From Deferribacteres bacterium JdFR-76 (GTDB lineage: Bacteria; Zhuqueibacterota; JdFR-76): a stretch of DNA of 5,005 nucleotides. The translations under genes and the position numbers were made by a program. Of the stretch, positions 1-5,005 are shown in pieces (position 1 is the stretch's first letter; the number at the start of each line of letters is the position of its first letter). The stretch covers positions 2,647-7,651 of the forward strand of contig MTOL01000522.1 in the NCBI GenBank assembly GCA_002011685.1, in the 5' to 3' direction. The notes beneath the pieces were generated by a model, which was not told the origin of the DNA, ran no database searches, and saw only the letters and a program-made list of their open reading frames with translations.

Positions 1-29
1 TGGTCATCCGTGTGAATCTCGATTCTCAT
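1..29 (-). CDS. 5' end of an unidentified gene (first ten codons), possibly HPF/RaiA-like
   Basis: Only the start of this gene is present; it runs off the left edge. The visible residues are MRIEIHTDDQ, begun by ATG at 29-27. The start is strongly supported: AGGAGGTGA (35-43 on the opposite strand), almost the full anti-Shine-Dalgarno complement, sits with its AGGAGG core 8 bases upstream of the ATG. Such a strong site suggests high translation. A short N-terminal beta strand ending in a T-D-[DN] turn resembles, from memory, the opening of some ribosome hibernation factors (HPF/RaiA family), but ten residues cannot establish a family. No convincing promoter is visible in the 193 bases before it. 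It follows the GAF-PAS-GAF gene in the same orientation, with a possible weak terminator between them. Confidence 0.6.
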
Positions 30-145
30 ACCCCTCACCTCCTTTTTCCACCCGCTATCGTGCACCTGATCCGCTCAAGATAGATTCAGAAAGCCGGCGT
101 TACGAAAACGTGAAAGAAATACGATCCGCTTCTGTAACCGTAGCA

Positions 146-167
146 AAAACAGAAGGTTGTCTGTTTT
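146..167 (-). terminator. Possible Rho-independent terminator after the sensor gene
   Basis: A perfect 8-base inverted repeat (AAAACAGA and TCTGTTTT) with a 6-base loop lies about 56 bases after the stop codon of the GAF-PAS-GAF gene. Read on the minus strand, the right arm ends in five T residues and the left arm is A-rich. The symmetry means it could also act on plus-strand transcripts. The stem is AT-rich and the T-tract is mostly part of the stem, so it may be weak. Confidence 0.35.
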
Positions 168-222
168 CCTTTTGCAAATCCAATGATATAAATGATGCGA
201 AGATGGAAAAAGTTCCAGCGGG

Positions 223-1875
223 TTATTCTTCGGTGGTCAGAGGGTCGTCGGCCACCGGAGTCAGTCCTGCGTCGAGCAGCTGGCGCCGGAGCTGCCGGAT
301 CACATCTTTCAATTCCGCCATCCGGACTTCCCTGCCAGCCATGGCACGCAAAATCTTCCGCAAATGGGCCGTTTTTTCTTCGACCTTTCGTTCCAGTTCT
401 TCGGCGCTGCGGCGGTTTTCTTCCATTAACTGCTGCTGACGGATCGCCATCCCCAGCACGTTTCCCACTTCCTGCAAAAATTCCAGATCTTCCTTTTTCA
501 CATCCTGCCAGTTCACCGGCGCAATGTGCAGCGTTCCCAGCAGATTCGAACCCACCAGAATGGGCACCTTAATGTAGGATCGGATTCCGGAATCCAGCAG
601 CTGCTGTTCTACCGGTGACCGCTGCTCACGGGTAGAAAGGTCGTCCACAATTTGAATTTTCCCCGAATAAAGGGATTTGGGAACCGGAAAATGATCAATG
701 GGCAGGATGGAACCGTTTTGCAGCCCCGCGACCGGTTGCCGGTAAGCTGCCAAGACTTCCACCTGGTTTTCCTCCCAGAGAAACCTGACGATGCTGCCCC
801 GGTGCAGCGGAATCAGTTTCGCCAGTCCTTTTAACGAAGCATGACCGATCTCCGCGAGGCTTTTCCCGGAGATAATTAGCCGGTCGATATTCCGCAGGGT
901 TTCCAGCTGCTGTGAATAGCGGCGAACCGACTCCTGCGCTTCCACCAGCTCCGTAACATCCTGAAAACTGCCGTACATGCACCGCGGGTTTCCTTCCTCG
1001 TCTCGCTGAACCCGCATACGCACTGCAATACACCGGACACGTTTGTCCGGCCGCACAATTCGGAAACGGAGCCGGGATTCACCCCGGGAGCGGATTCCCT
1101 CCTGAAACTCTGCCCTTACCCGCTCTCGATCCGCTTCGTGAATATAGGGCCAAAAATCTTCCAGAGAGGCCGGTGCTTTCTCAGGCGGGACCCCAAGAAT
1201 CTGAAAGATTTCACGGGAACGGCGAATCTCGCCCGTAGAAAAATCGTACACCCAGCTTCCAAAAGCGGCCAGCTCTTCAGCTTCTTCCAGCATTTCGCGG
1301 TAATTTTCCAGCTCTTTTTCCCGGCGGGTTCGCAGCTGAATCTCTTCCCGAAGCCGCTGCACATGCTGAACATGCTTAAGTGCCATTCCCACAATCCGGC
1401 TGATGGAAAAATAGAAAACCCGGTCGGATTCTTGCAACGGCCGGCTGTCCCGAAAAACAAGATCGATTACCCCAAGCGGTTCGTCGCGGTAGAGGACAGG
1501 AACCACCACAATCGAGCGGAACCCCGCCTGTAGAAGGGCCCGCTTTGTATGGGAAGACATCTGCCGGCACTTCTCAAGGTCCGCACAGCCCTGTACCTGC
1601 CCTGACCGCATAACATAACCGGAAAACGACCCTTCAACCGGAAGAACAGCAGACACATCGCAAACAGCGCGGTCAAACCCCCGGGCCCAAATGACCTGCA
1701 ACTGTTGCTCTTCGGGACGATACAAATAGAAAGCGATTCTGGGAGAGCGGGTGATGCGGGAAAGGGCTGCTACGGTTTTTTCTGCCAGGGTTTTCAGATC
1801 CTCAACGCCATGAATGGCATCGGCAACATCGACAGCTAAGCGGAGTAATTCCGTTTGCGGTGCAGCCCTGTCCAA
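223..1875 (-). CDS. GAF-PAS-GAF sensory protein without an output domain
   Basis: This 550-residue protein is predicted to be soluble and cytosolic, with no signal peptide or membrane segment. In order it shows: a GAF-type domain (about 12-170, with typical core strands such as SIVVVPVLYRDEPLGVIDLVF at 121-141); a charged coiled-coil linker (170-203); a PAS fold (about 203-311, starting AAFGSWVYDFSTGEI and ending YGSFQDVTEL, like the PAS_3 group); a second GAF domain (about 325-482, with YIKVPILVGSNLLGTLHIA); and a C-terminal coiled coil (483-535) with the segment AMAGREVRMAELKDVIRQLR. There are no histidine kinase H/N/G boxes, GGDEF, EAL, HTH or ATPase motifs, so ligand and output are unknown. 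It may act by dimerisation or by binding a partner. The start is TTG at 1875: an in-frame TAA lies upstream with no ATG or GTG before the TTG, and GGAG sits 7 bases before it. The next in-frame ATG would remove half of GAF1. Confidence 0.88.
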   Translation of the reverse strand: MDRAAPQTELLRLAVDVADAIHGVEDLKTLAEKTVAALSRITRSPRIAFYLYRPEEQQLQVIWARGFDRAVCDVSAVLPVEGSFSGYVMRSGQVQGCADLEKCRQMSSHTKRALLQAGFRSIVVVPVLYRDEPLGVIDLVFRDSRPLQESDRVFYFSISRIVGMALKHVQHVQRLREEIQLRTRREKELENYREMLEEAEELAAFGSWVYDFSTGEIRRSREIFQILGVPPEKAPASLEDFWPYIHEADRERVRAEFQEGIRSRGESRLRFRIVRPDKRVRCIAVRMRVQRDEEGNPRCMYGSFQDVTELVEAQESVRRYSQQLETLRNIDRLIISGKSLAEIGHASLKGLAKLIPLHRGSIVRFLWEENQVEVLAAYRQPVAGLQNGSILPIDHFPVPKSLYSGKIQIVDDLSTREQRSPVEQQLLDSGIRSYIKVPILVGSNLLGTLHIAPVNWQDVKKEDLEFLQEVGNVLGMAIRQQQLMEENRRSAEELERKVEEKTAHLRKILRAMAGREVRMAELKDVIRQLRRQLLDAGLTPVADDPLTTEE

Positions 1876-1905
1876 TTTCTGTCTCCAAAAATTGCCTGTA
1901 TAAAA

Positions 1906-1934
1906 AGTTTATCATACTTCGGAACCAAATGCAA
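1906..1934 (-). promoter_or_regulatory. Weak candidate promoter for the GAF-PAS-GAF gene
   Basis: On the minus strand TTGCAT (1934-1929) and TAAACT (1911-1906) are 17 bases apart, about 30 bases before the TTG start. The hexamers match the consensus only partly (3/6 for -35). An overlapping TATGAT (1916-1911) is a better -10 box but has no -35 at the right distance. The 168-base gap after the 82-residue gene makes a promoter here reasonable, but the sequence support is modest. Confidence 0.3.
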
Positions 1935-2043
1935 ATTTTTGGGCCCGTGCCTTCTCAGGAAGGGTTACCGGAAGGACGGACAAATATACTGGAAAAGAAA
2001 GAGCCTTTTTCAGTCCAGCGGAAAAAGGGGACAGGGGCCAGAA

Positions 2044-2292
2044 TTACGGTTCCCACAGATCCCTGACCCAGGTTTCGTACTCATCCCGCAGTCGCCGCAG
2101 GCGCATGGCGGCCAGAATAAAAAGGAATCCAACCACAAACAGAAAGAAAGCCACAAGATAGGCCAGCAGCTCCGGAAGAAGGAAGATCATCACGGCCAGC
2201 AGGATGAGCATCGCACCGATCCACGCGTAATACTTCCACTGATCCACCAGATAGTCGGTGAGATTGTCGTAAAAAAGCGTCGTACGGAACAT
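2044..2292 (-). CDS. Small protein with two predicted membrane segments, function unknown
   Basis: This 82-residue protein is not one I recognise. Residues 1-20 are polar and end in DQWKYY. A first hydrophobic segment spans about 21-40 (WIGAMLILLAVMIFLL), a PEL break follows at 40-42, and a second segment covers about 43-63 (YLVAFFLFVVGFLFILAAM). A basic stretch RLRRLR (64-69) and a short acidic/aromatic tail (DEYETWVRDLWEP) end the protein. The basic residues after the second segment suggest a membrane hairpin with both ends in the cytoplasm. The ATG at 2292 is preceded by AGGAGG with a tight 4-base gap, which supports this start. It is the first real gene after the double-operator promoter region, so it is the likely target of that control. 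The plus strand also has a long open frame across it, but that frame has no start signals. The strong SD and coherent hydrophobic pattern favour this strand. Confidence 0.75.
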   Translation of the reverse strand: MFRTTLFYDNLTDYLVDQWKYYAWIGAMLILLAVMIFLLPELLAYLVAFFLFVVGFLFILAAMRLRRLRDEYETWVRDLWEP

Positions 2293-2333
2293 AATCCCTC
2301 CTAATCCAGATCATACCTGGAACCCCACACACA

Positions 2334-2394
2334 GACATGCGCCTGCCCCATTTCAGCGAAAATTTTCTGCCCCTGCCCGCGCAGAGCGCATGCC
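2334..2394 (-). other. Hairpin-capable 5' leader of the small membrane protein gene
   Basis: The arms GGCATGCGC (2394-2386) and GCGCATGTC (2342-2334) can pair over nine positions with one G-U pair. They enclose a 43-base loop containing a smaller CTGC-GCGG-GCAG hairpin, the palindrome GAAAATTTTC and repeated GGGGCAG/GGGCAG units. An alternative short hairpin GCGC-TCT-GCGC would compete with the long stem. The structure lies between the predicted transcription start (about 2421) and the SD of the 82-residue gene. I do not recognise a known riboswitch, and folding is inferred from base pairing by eye. Confidence 0.35.
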
Positions 2395-2406
2395 TACCCC
2401 GAAAAA

Positions 2407-2426
2407 TTGCACAACAAATGGTGCAA
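2407..2426. promoter_or_regulatory. Operator-like palindrome O1
   Basis: TTGCAC and GTGCAA are perfect 6-base inverted half-sites separated by 8 bases, giving a 20-bp site typical in size for a dimeric regulator. The site overlaps the predicted start of transcription (about 2421) of the 2428-2456 promoter, a position that usually means repression. The half-sites resemble those of NtrC, but NtrC sites have a 7-base gap between TGCAC and GTGCA, so that assignment does not fit. Confidence 0.6.
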
Positions 2427-2427
2427 A

Positions 2428-2456
2428 AAATTAGAACATTCCCCCAAAAATGTCAA
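2428..2456 (-). promoter_or_regulatory. Near-consensus sigma70-type promoter inside the palindrome
   Basis: On the minus strand a perfect -35 TTGACA (2456-2451) and a -10 TAATTT (2433-2428, conserved at the key first, second and last positions) are separated by exactly 17 bases. The predicted start is near 2421, giving a leader of about 130 bases to the 82-residue gene. The promoter is flanked on both sides by the operator-like sites O1 and O2. Confidence 0.6.
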
Positions 2457-2474
2457 GGAAAATTTTAGAATATT

Positions 2475-2494
2475 TTGCACCATTTATTGTGCAA
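2475..2494. promoter_or_regulatory. Operator-like palindrome O2
   Basis: This second TTGCAC-N8-GTGCAA site is the inverted copy of O1. Its centre is 68 bp from that of O1, and it lies upstream of the -35 box (roughly -54 to -73). A pair placed at the start point and upstream of -35 suits repression by looping or a combined activator/repressor arrangement. The regulator is not encoded recognisably in this window. Confidence 0.6.
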
Positions 2495-2574
2495 ACTCTG
2501 CCCGCATCACCCGCGGAACGTCATGAATGTTTTGCATCGGCTGGCTGATCTCCTCCCCCAATGCCCTCAAAGGC

Positions 2575-2603
2575 AAAGTAAAAAGAGATTTGATTGATGT
2601 CAA
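2575..2603 (-). promoter_or_regulatory. Second, upstream sigma70-type promoter
   Basis: On the minus strand a perfect TTGACA (2603-2598) and TACTTT (2580-2575) are separated by 17 bases. Transcription would start near 2568, about a dozen bases before an SD-like GGAGGAG (2556-2550), and run through O2, the downstream promoter and O1 toward the 82-residue gene. It therefore forms a tandem pair with the 2428-2456 promoter. Confidence 0.5.
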
Positions 2604-2625
2604 GCAGTTTTCTCAGTCAGACATG

Positions 2626-2676
2626 GCCGGTTTTCGTACACCTCTGCGGGAGCACCTATTGTCCCCCGAAACCGGC
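2626..2676. repeat. Inverted repeat upstream of the tandem promoters
   Basis: GCCGGTTT (2626-2633) and AAACCGGC (2669-2676) are perfect 8-base inverted arms, extendable by two more pairs if one T is bulged. They enclose about 35 bases that include a minor GGGA/TCCC pairing. No T-tract follows on either strand, so it does not look like a terminator. It could be a DNA-binding site, a structured RNA element or chance. Confidence 0.4.
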
Positions 2677-2893
2677 TTTCCTCCGCTGCATTCGATCCCT
2701 TTTTCAGACCCTTCTTGCGCCTCTATCCCCAATACGTTTTACAGAAAACCCGCCTTTCCACCCGCTGTACACATCCAACCTCTGTGAACATGTCCTTCAC
2801 AAGGAACTGCAATTCCATTTTTTCATGCCGCACGCACAGCGCAGTCTCTTCGGTTTAGGCAGCCAACCAAACTGTCTGTCCAAAGTTGCTGAT

Positions 2894-4105
2894 TTACGGA
2901 TTCACGGCCTTTTGCCTTTCCATTGCCTGAAGTTCGGCGGCCCGCGCCTCCACTTCGCTTAGGACGCGCAAAAAATTAAGCCCCAAAATTTTGCGGACTG
3001 CCTCTTCATCGTAACCCCGTTTGAGCAGTTCATAGGTGATGGCGGGCAGATCGGAGGCGTCCTTCAGCCCCTCGGGCAGAGACCCAACACCATCAAAATC
3101 GGACCCCAATCCCACATAATCCACTCCGGCAATTTGAATAACATGTTCAATGTGATCCACCAGATCGGATACAGTGGGTGGCGGCAATGGGTCCTTTTTC
3201 TGCATTTCCCGCCACATTTTGCCCCACATAGAAAAATCGCCGTTATACTTATCGCGGATCTCTGTAAGAATAAATCGCACACGTTCTCCCCAGCTGTGGC
3301 TGACAAATGATGATCCGAAATTGATCATAATCACGCCACCTTTTTCCGCCATGGCTTTGATCATATCATCACTCATATTCCGTGGAATATTGCAAATGGC
3401 CCGGCAGGAACTGTGGGAGGCGATCACCGGTGCCTCTGAAACCCGCATCACATCCCAGAAGGTGCTATCTGATACATGGGCCACATCCACAATGACCCCA
3501 ATCCGGTTCATTTCGCGGACAAACCGCTCGCCCAGCTCATTCAGTCCCCCCCACTTGGGTTTATCGGTAGATGAATCGGCCCAGCGTGTGGTGGCAGAAT
3601 GTGTTAGGGTGACGTACACAATTCCCAACCGGTGGAGCATGCGCAGCACGCCAAAGCTGCTCTGAAGGATGTGGCCGCCTTCCAGCCCCATCATCGCCGC
3701 GATTTTTCCTTTGCCGGTAATACGGTACACGTCGGACGTGCTGCGGGCCAGTTCGATCTGGCCGGCATTCCGGTCCACCGCTTCCATAAGCGCATCAATC
3801 ATTTCCAGCGCTTTTTTGGCTCCCTCATCCGCATATTTTGCAGAGATGTAAATGGAAAGGATGGGTGCATTGAGTCCCCCCTCCAGCATGCGCGGGATAT
3901 CCGTATGTCCATCCTCCAGTCGCCTGCCAATGTCCACTTTTTCACGCAAAATCCGGCTGGGCAAATCCACATGCCCATCCACCACAATAGCCTCGCGGGT
4001 TAGTTGTACCGCCTTTTGCCACAGGGCGTCCTCCTTCTCCCGCGATATCGCCGCCGGTCCCAGAAGCACCCATAAAAGAACCAGAGCAATTAGACGTTTT
4101 ATCAT
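2894..4105 (-). CDS. Secreted zinc dipeptidase, family M19
   Basis: This 403-residue protein belongs to the renal/membrane dipeptidase family (M19), which hydrolyses dipeptides, often tolerating a D-residue at the C-terminal side, at a two-zinc centre. An N-terminal signal peptide is visible: MIKR, a hydrophobic core LIALVLLWVLLG, then PAAIS with likely cleavage after S21; there is no lipobox cysteine. Metal ligands by family comparison are H45 and D47 (VDGHVDLP), bridging E142 (GLEGGH), H210 (DVAHVSDSTF) and H231 (ASHSSCRAI). Substrate-binding H169 (TLTHS) and R242 (PRNMSDD), and the catalytic aspartate region GSDFDG (334-339), are also present, so it should be active. It starts 87 bases after the DppA-like gene and probably shares its transcript. 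The start at 4105 is chosen because GGGAGG lies 8 bases upstream and the signal peptide begins there. An earlier in-frame ATG at 4132 would add nine polar residues before it and has a poor SD. Confidence 0.93.
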   Translation of the reverse strand: MIKRLIALVLLWVLLGPAAISREKEDALWQKAVQLTREAIVVDGHVDLPSRILREKVDIGRRLEDGHTDIPRMLEGGLNAPILSIYISAKYADEGAKKALEMIDALMEAVDRNAGQIELARSTSDVYRITGKGKIAAMMGLEGGHILQSSFGVLRMLHRLGIVYVTLTHSATTRWADSSTDKPKWGGLNELGERFVREMNRIGVIVDVAHVSDSTFWDVMRVSEAPVIASHSSCRAICNIPRNMSDDMIKAMAEKGGVIMINFGSSFVSHSWGERVRFILTEIRDKYNGDFSMWGKMWREMQKKDPLPPPTVSDLVDHIEHVIQIAGVDYVGLGSDFDGVGSLPEGLKDASDLPAITYELLKRGYDEEAVRKILGLNFLRVLSEVEARAAELQAMERQKAVNP

Positions 4106-4113
4106 CGCTTTTT

Positions 4114-4119
4114 CCTCCC
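4114..4119 (-). promoter_or_regulatory. Ribosome binding site fixing the dipeptidase start
   Basis: GGGAGG lies 8 bases before the ATG at 4105-4103 but inside the reading frame that begins at the ATG at 4132. This favours the downstream ATG as the true start. Confidence 0.7.
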
Positions 4120-4192
4120 TGCCTGCATACATGTTCCACCGATACTTTCGATCCGAAACGGTAACAGCAAAACCGGACGGGATACGTCTTTC

Positions 4193-5005
4193 CTACGGTT
4201 CAAGATCCCACCGGTAATTGGTAATAAAAAACAGAAAGTCCGCCACATCCAGCATGGTCTTTCCCACGTAGCGGATTGTGTGCGTGTCCACTCTTTCCAC
4301 AAAGGGCAGATAGGCCAGCATTTCGGCGGGCCGGTAATGCTTCAGACCCAGGATGAATTCAACAGGACTTTTGAGCCGGAACGGACGGAAGCGGTCAAGA
4401 TTTCTGAGTGCCTCCTCGACCTTTTTTTCAATCTGCCGCTGTGCTTCCTGCGGCGTTAGTGTCACAGCCGCGTGATAGCTGAGGGCTTTTTTCGTTTCTA
4501 CCGTAACAATGTTTTTGAGAAAAGGTGCAACTTCCTGAATGATGGCATCATCACCAGCCAGAAACACAACCGGCACACCAAAATGGCCAGCAATGGCGGC
4601 ATTAAAAACTGCCTCCGGAACGTCCTTGCCATTCAGTGCCACACGGGTAATCCGGCTGCTGGAAAAAGTATGGGCCCGGACCCCGCGCGGATTGTTGGTA
4701 GAGGCATGATAGCCAATAAAAAGAACCGCATCAAATGTGGAATCGATTCCCGCCATCATTGAAAAACGACGCGGCCAGGAACGGATAATGCGCACATCAG
4801 GGGGGAATTCCTCAATCAGAAGATTCTCCCCATTGCCATGGCTGTCGCTAACCAGAATATCGGTGGCCCCTGCCTTGCGTGCCCCGCGGATCGCCGCCAA
4901 CACCTCCTGGGTCATAAACTTCCGAAAGCGTGCATATTCGAAGCCTGAAGGCCCAAGTTGATCCGGCGTTACCACCCCGGTAATGCCCTCCATATCCACA
5001 GAAAT
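4193..5005 (-). CDS. dppA: DppA-like D-aminopeptidase, family M55 (N-terminus cut by the window edge)
   Basis: 270 residues are visible, up to a TAG stop. The open frame reaches the edge, and by comparison with Bacillus subtilis DppA (274 residues) only about four residues are missing. The internal GTG at 4999 is not the start, because the conserved ISVDMEG strand begins before it. If the first visible residue is numbered 5, the zinc ligands fall as in the family: D8 and E10 (VDMEG), H60 (SDSHGNG) and H104 (IGYHAS). The catalytic histidine is H116 (RAHTFSS) and the last ligand E135 (VPEAVFNAAIAGHFG), one or two places shifted from the Bacillus numbers. M55 enzymes form decameric cytosolic D-aminopeptidases acting on substrates such as D-Ala-D-Ala and D-Ala-Gly-Gly. 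No signal peptide is expected. Its pairing with the downstream M19 dipeptidase suggests use of D-residue peptides. No dipeptide transporter is visible here, though one could lie upstream. Confidence 0.9.
   Translation of the reverse strand: MSVDMEGITGVVTPDQLGPSGFEYARFRKFMTQEVLAAIRGARKAGATDILVSDSHGNGENLLIEEFPPDVRIIRSWPRRFSMMAGIDSTFDAVLFIGYHASTNNPRGVRAHTFSSSRITRVALNGKDVPEAVFNAAIAGHFGVPVVFLAGDDAIIQEVAPFLKNIVTVETKKALSYHAAVTLTPQEAQRQIEKKVEEALRNLDRFRPFRLKSPVEFILGLKHYRPAEMLAYLPFVERVDTHTIRYVGKTMLDVADFLFFITNYRWDLEP

Larger units (their letters stand above)
2407..2494. repeat. 88-bp imperfect palindrome with 22-base inverted arms
   Basis: The left arm (2407-2428) and right arm (2473-2494) are inverted copies identical at 21 of 22 positions, and weaker inverted similarity continues inward for roughly 16 more bases. 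A direct repeat also lies inside: AAAAAATTAGAACATT (2425-2440) and AAAATTTTAGAATATT (2459-2474) match at 13 of 16 positions. The element surrounds a promoter. No target-site duplication is evident at its ends, so a regulatory role is favoured over a miniature transposable element. Confidence 0.8.
2293..2893. other. Long intergenic control region without a convincing protein gene
   Basis: About 600 bases separate the dipeptidase stop from the start of the 82-residue gene. I find no protein-like reading frame of useful length on either strand. Plus-strand frames of 86 and 122 codons here have no SD and low-complexity, unprotein-like composition. The segment holds two near-consensus minus-strand promoters, two inverted operator-like sites, an AT-rich core (2401-2494) in otherwise GC-richer DNA, a hairpin-capable leader (2334-2394) and a separate inverted repeat (2626-2676). 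No clear Rho-independent terminator was found directly after the dipeptidase gene. Confidence 0.7.

Noticed and set aside
1855..2304. Plus-strand open frame of 149 codons across the small membrane protein gene and the following gap
   Set aside because: It has no convincing SD, its product is rich in Q, K, H and S without a fold-like pattern, and it is antisense to a gene with a strong SD and coherent membrane segments.
2407..2426. NtrC or sigma54 enhancer site
   Set aside because: The half-sites are similar, but the gap between TGCAC and GTGCA is 8 rather than 7 bases, and I see no sigma54 -24/-12 promoter (GG and GC spaced as required) in front of the gene.
2407..2494. Miniature transposable element with terminal inverted repeats
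   Set aside because: No flanking target duplication is visible, and each arm is itself a palindrome placed around a well-formed promoter, which fits operators better.
2783..2801. TGTGAA-N7-TTCACA inverted repeat as a Rex or CRP site, or terminator after the dipeptidase
   Set aside because: Rex sites have a 4-base and CRP sites about a 6-base gap between such half-sites, and no T-tract follows for a terminator.
2723..2818. Minus-strand 31-codon frame starting MELQFLVKDM
   Set aside because: There is no SD in front of the ATG and no promoter nearby; a frame of this length is expected by chance.
2853..2872. Hairpin GTTT(A)GG/CCAAAC shortly after the dipeptidase stop as a terminator
   Set aside because: The stem is short with a bulge and no run of T follows on the minus strand.
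2594..2962. Plus-strand open frame of 122 codons in the intergenic region (and an overlapping 86-codon frame from 2527)
   Set aside because: The TTG start lacks a good SD, the translation is unprotein-like (rich in P, F, H, C, L), and it runs antisense into the end of the dipeptidase gene.
3174..3665. Plus-strand open frame of 163 codons inside the dipeptidase gene
   Set aside because: It is fully antisense to a clear M19 enzyme with intact active-site motifs and has no start signals of its own.

Overview
This is a bacterial window with about even base composition. Every gene I can support lies on the minus strand, so transcription runs from high to low coordinates. Starts carry strong Shine-Dalgarno (SD) sequences (AGGAGG types) and the best promoters are of the sigma70 type (TTGACA, 17-base spacer). 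This fits a bacterium that uses SD-led initiation, but I cannot assign a phylum from the sequence.

Layout, in transcription order. At the right edge is a nearly complete DppA-like D-aminopeptidase of family M55, whose first few codons lie outside the window (4193-5005). After 87 bases comes a secreted M19 (membrane/renal dipeptidase family) zinc dipeptidase (2894-4105). The two are probably co-transcribed and suggest breakdown of short, possibly D-residue-containing peptides, one enzyme in the cytosol and one outside the membrane. About 600 bases of apparently non-coding DNA follow (2293-2893). This is the most unusual part of the window: two near-consensus promoters in tandem, an 88-bp imperfect palindrome made of two inverted 20-bp operator-like sites (TTGCAC-N8-GTGCAA) around the second promoter, and a leader that can fold. 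It leads into a small gene for an 82-residue protein with two membrane segments (2044-2292). A 168-base gap then precedes a 550-residue GAF-PAS-GAF sensory protein with no catalytic output domain, starting at TTG (223-1875). A weak AT-rich hairpin terminator follows, and the left edge holds the first ten codons of another gene behind a near-perfect SD (1-29).

How the genes may work together: the peptidase pair looks like a catabolic or cell-wall-recycling unit. The small membrane protein, with its elaborate control region, looks separately regulated and responsive to an unknown dimeric transcription factor. The GAF-PAS-GAF protein is a likely cytosolic signal receiver. A functional link between the small membrane protein and the sensor rests only on shared orientation and adjacency. 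I found no RNA genes, CRISPR array, insertion sequence or tRNA.
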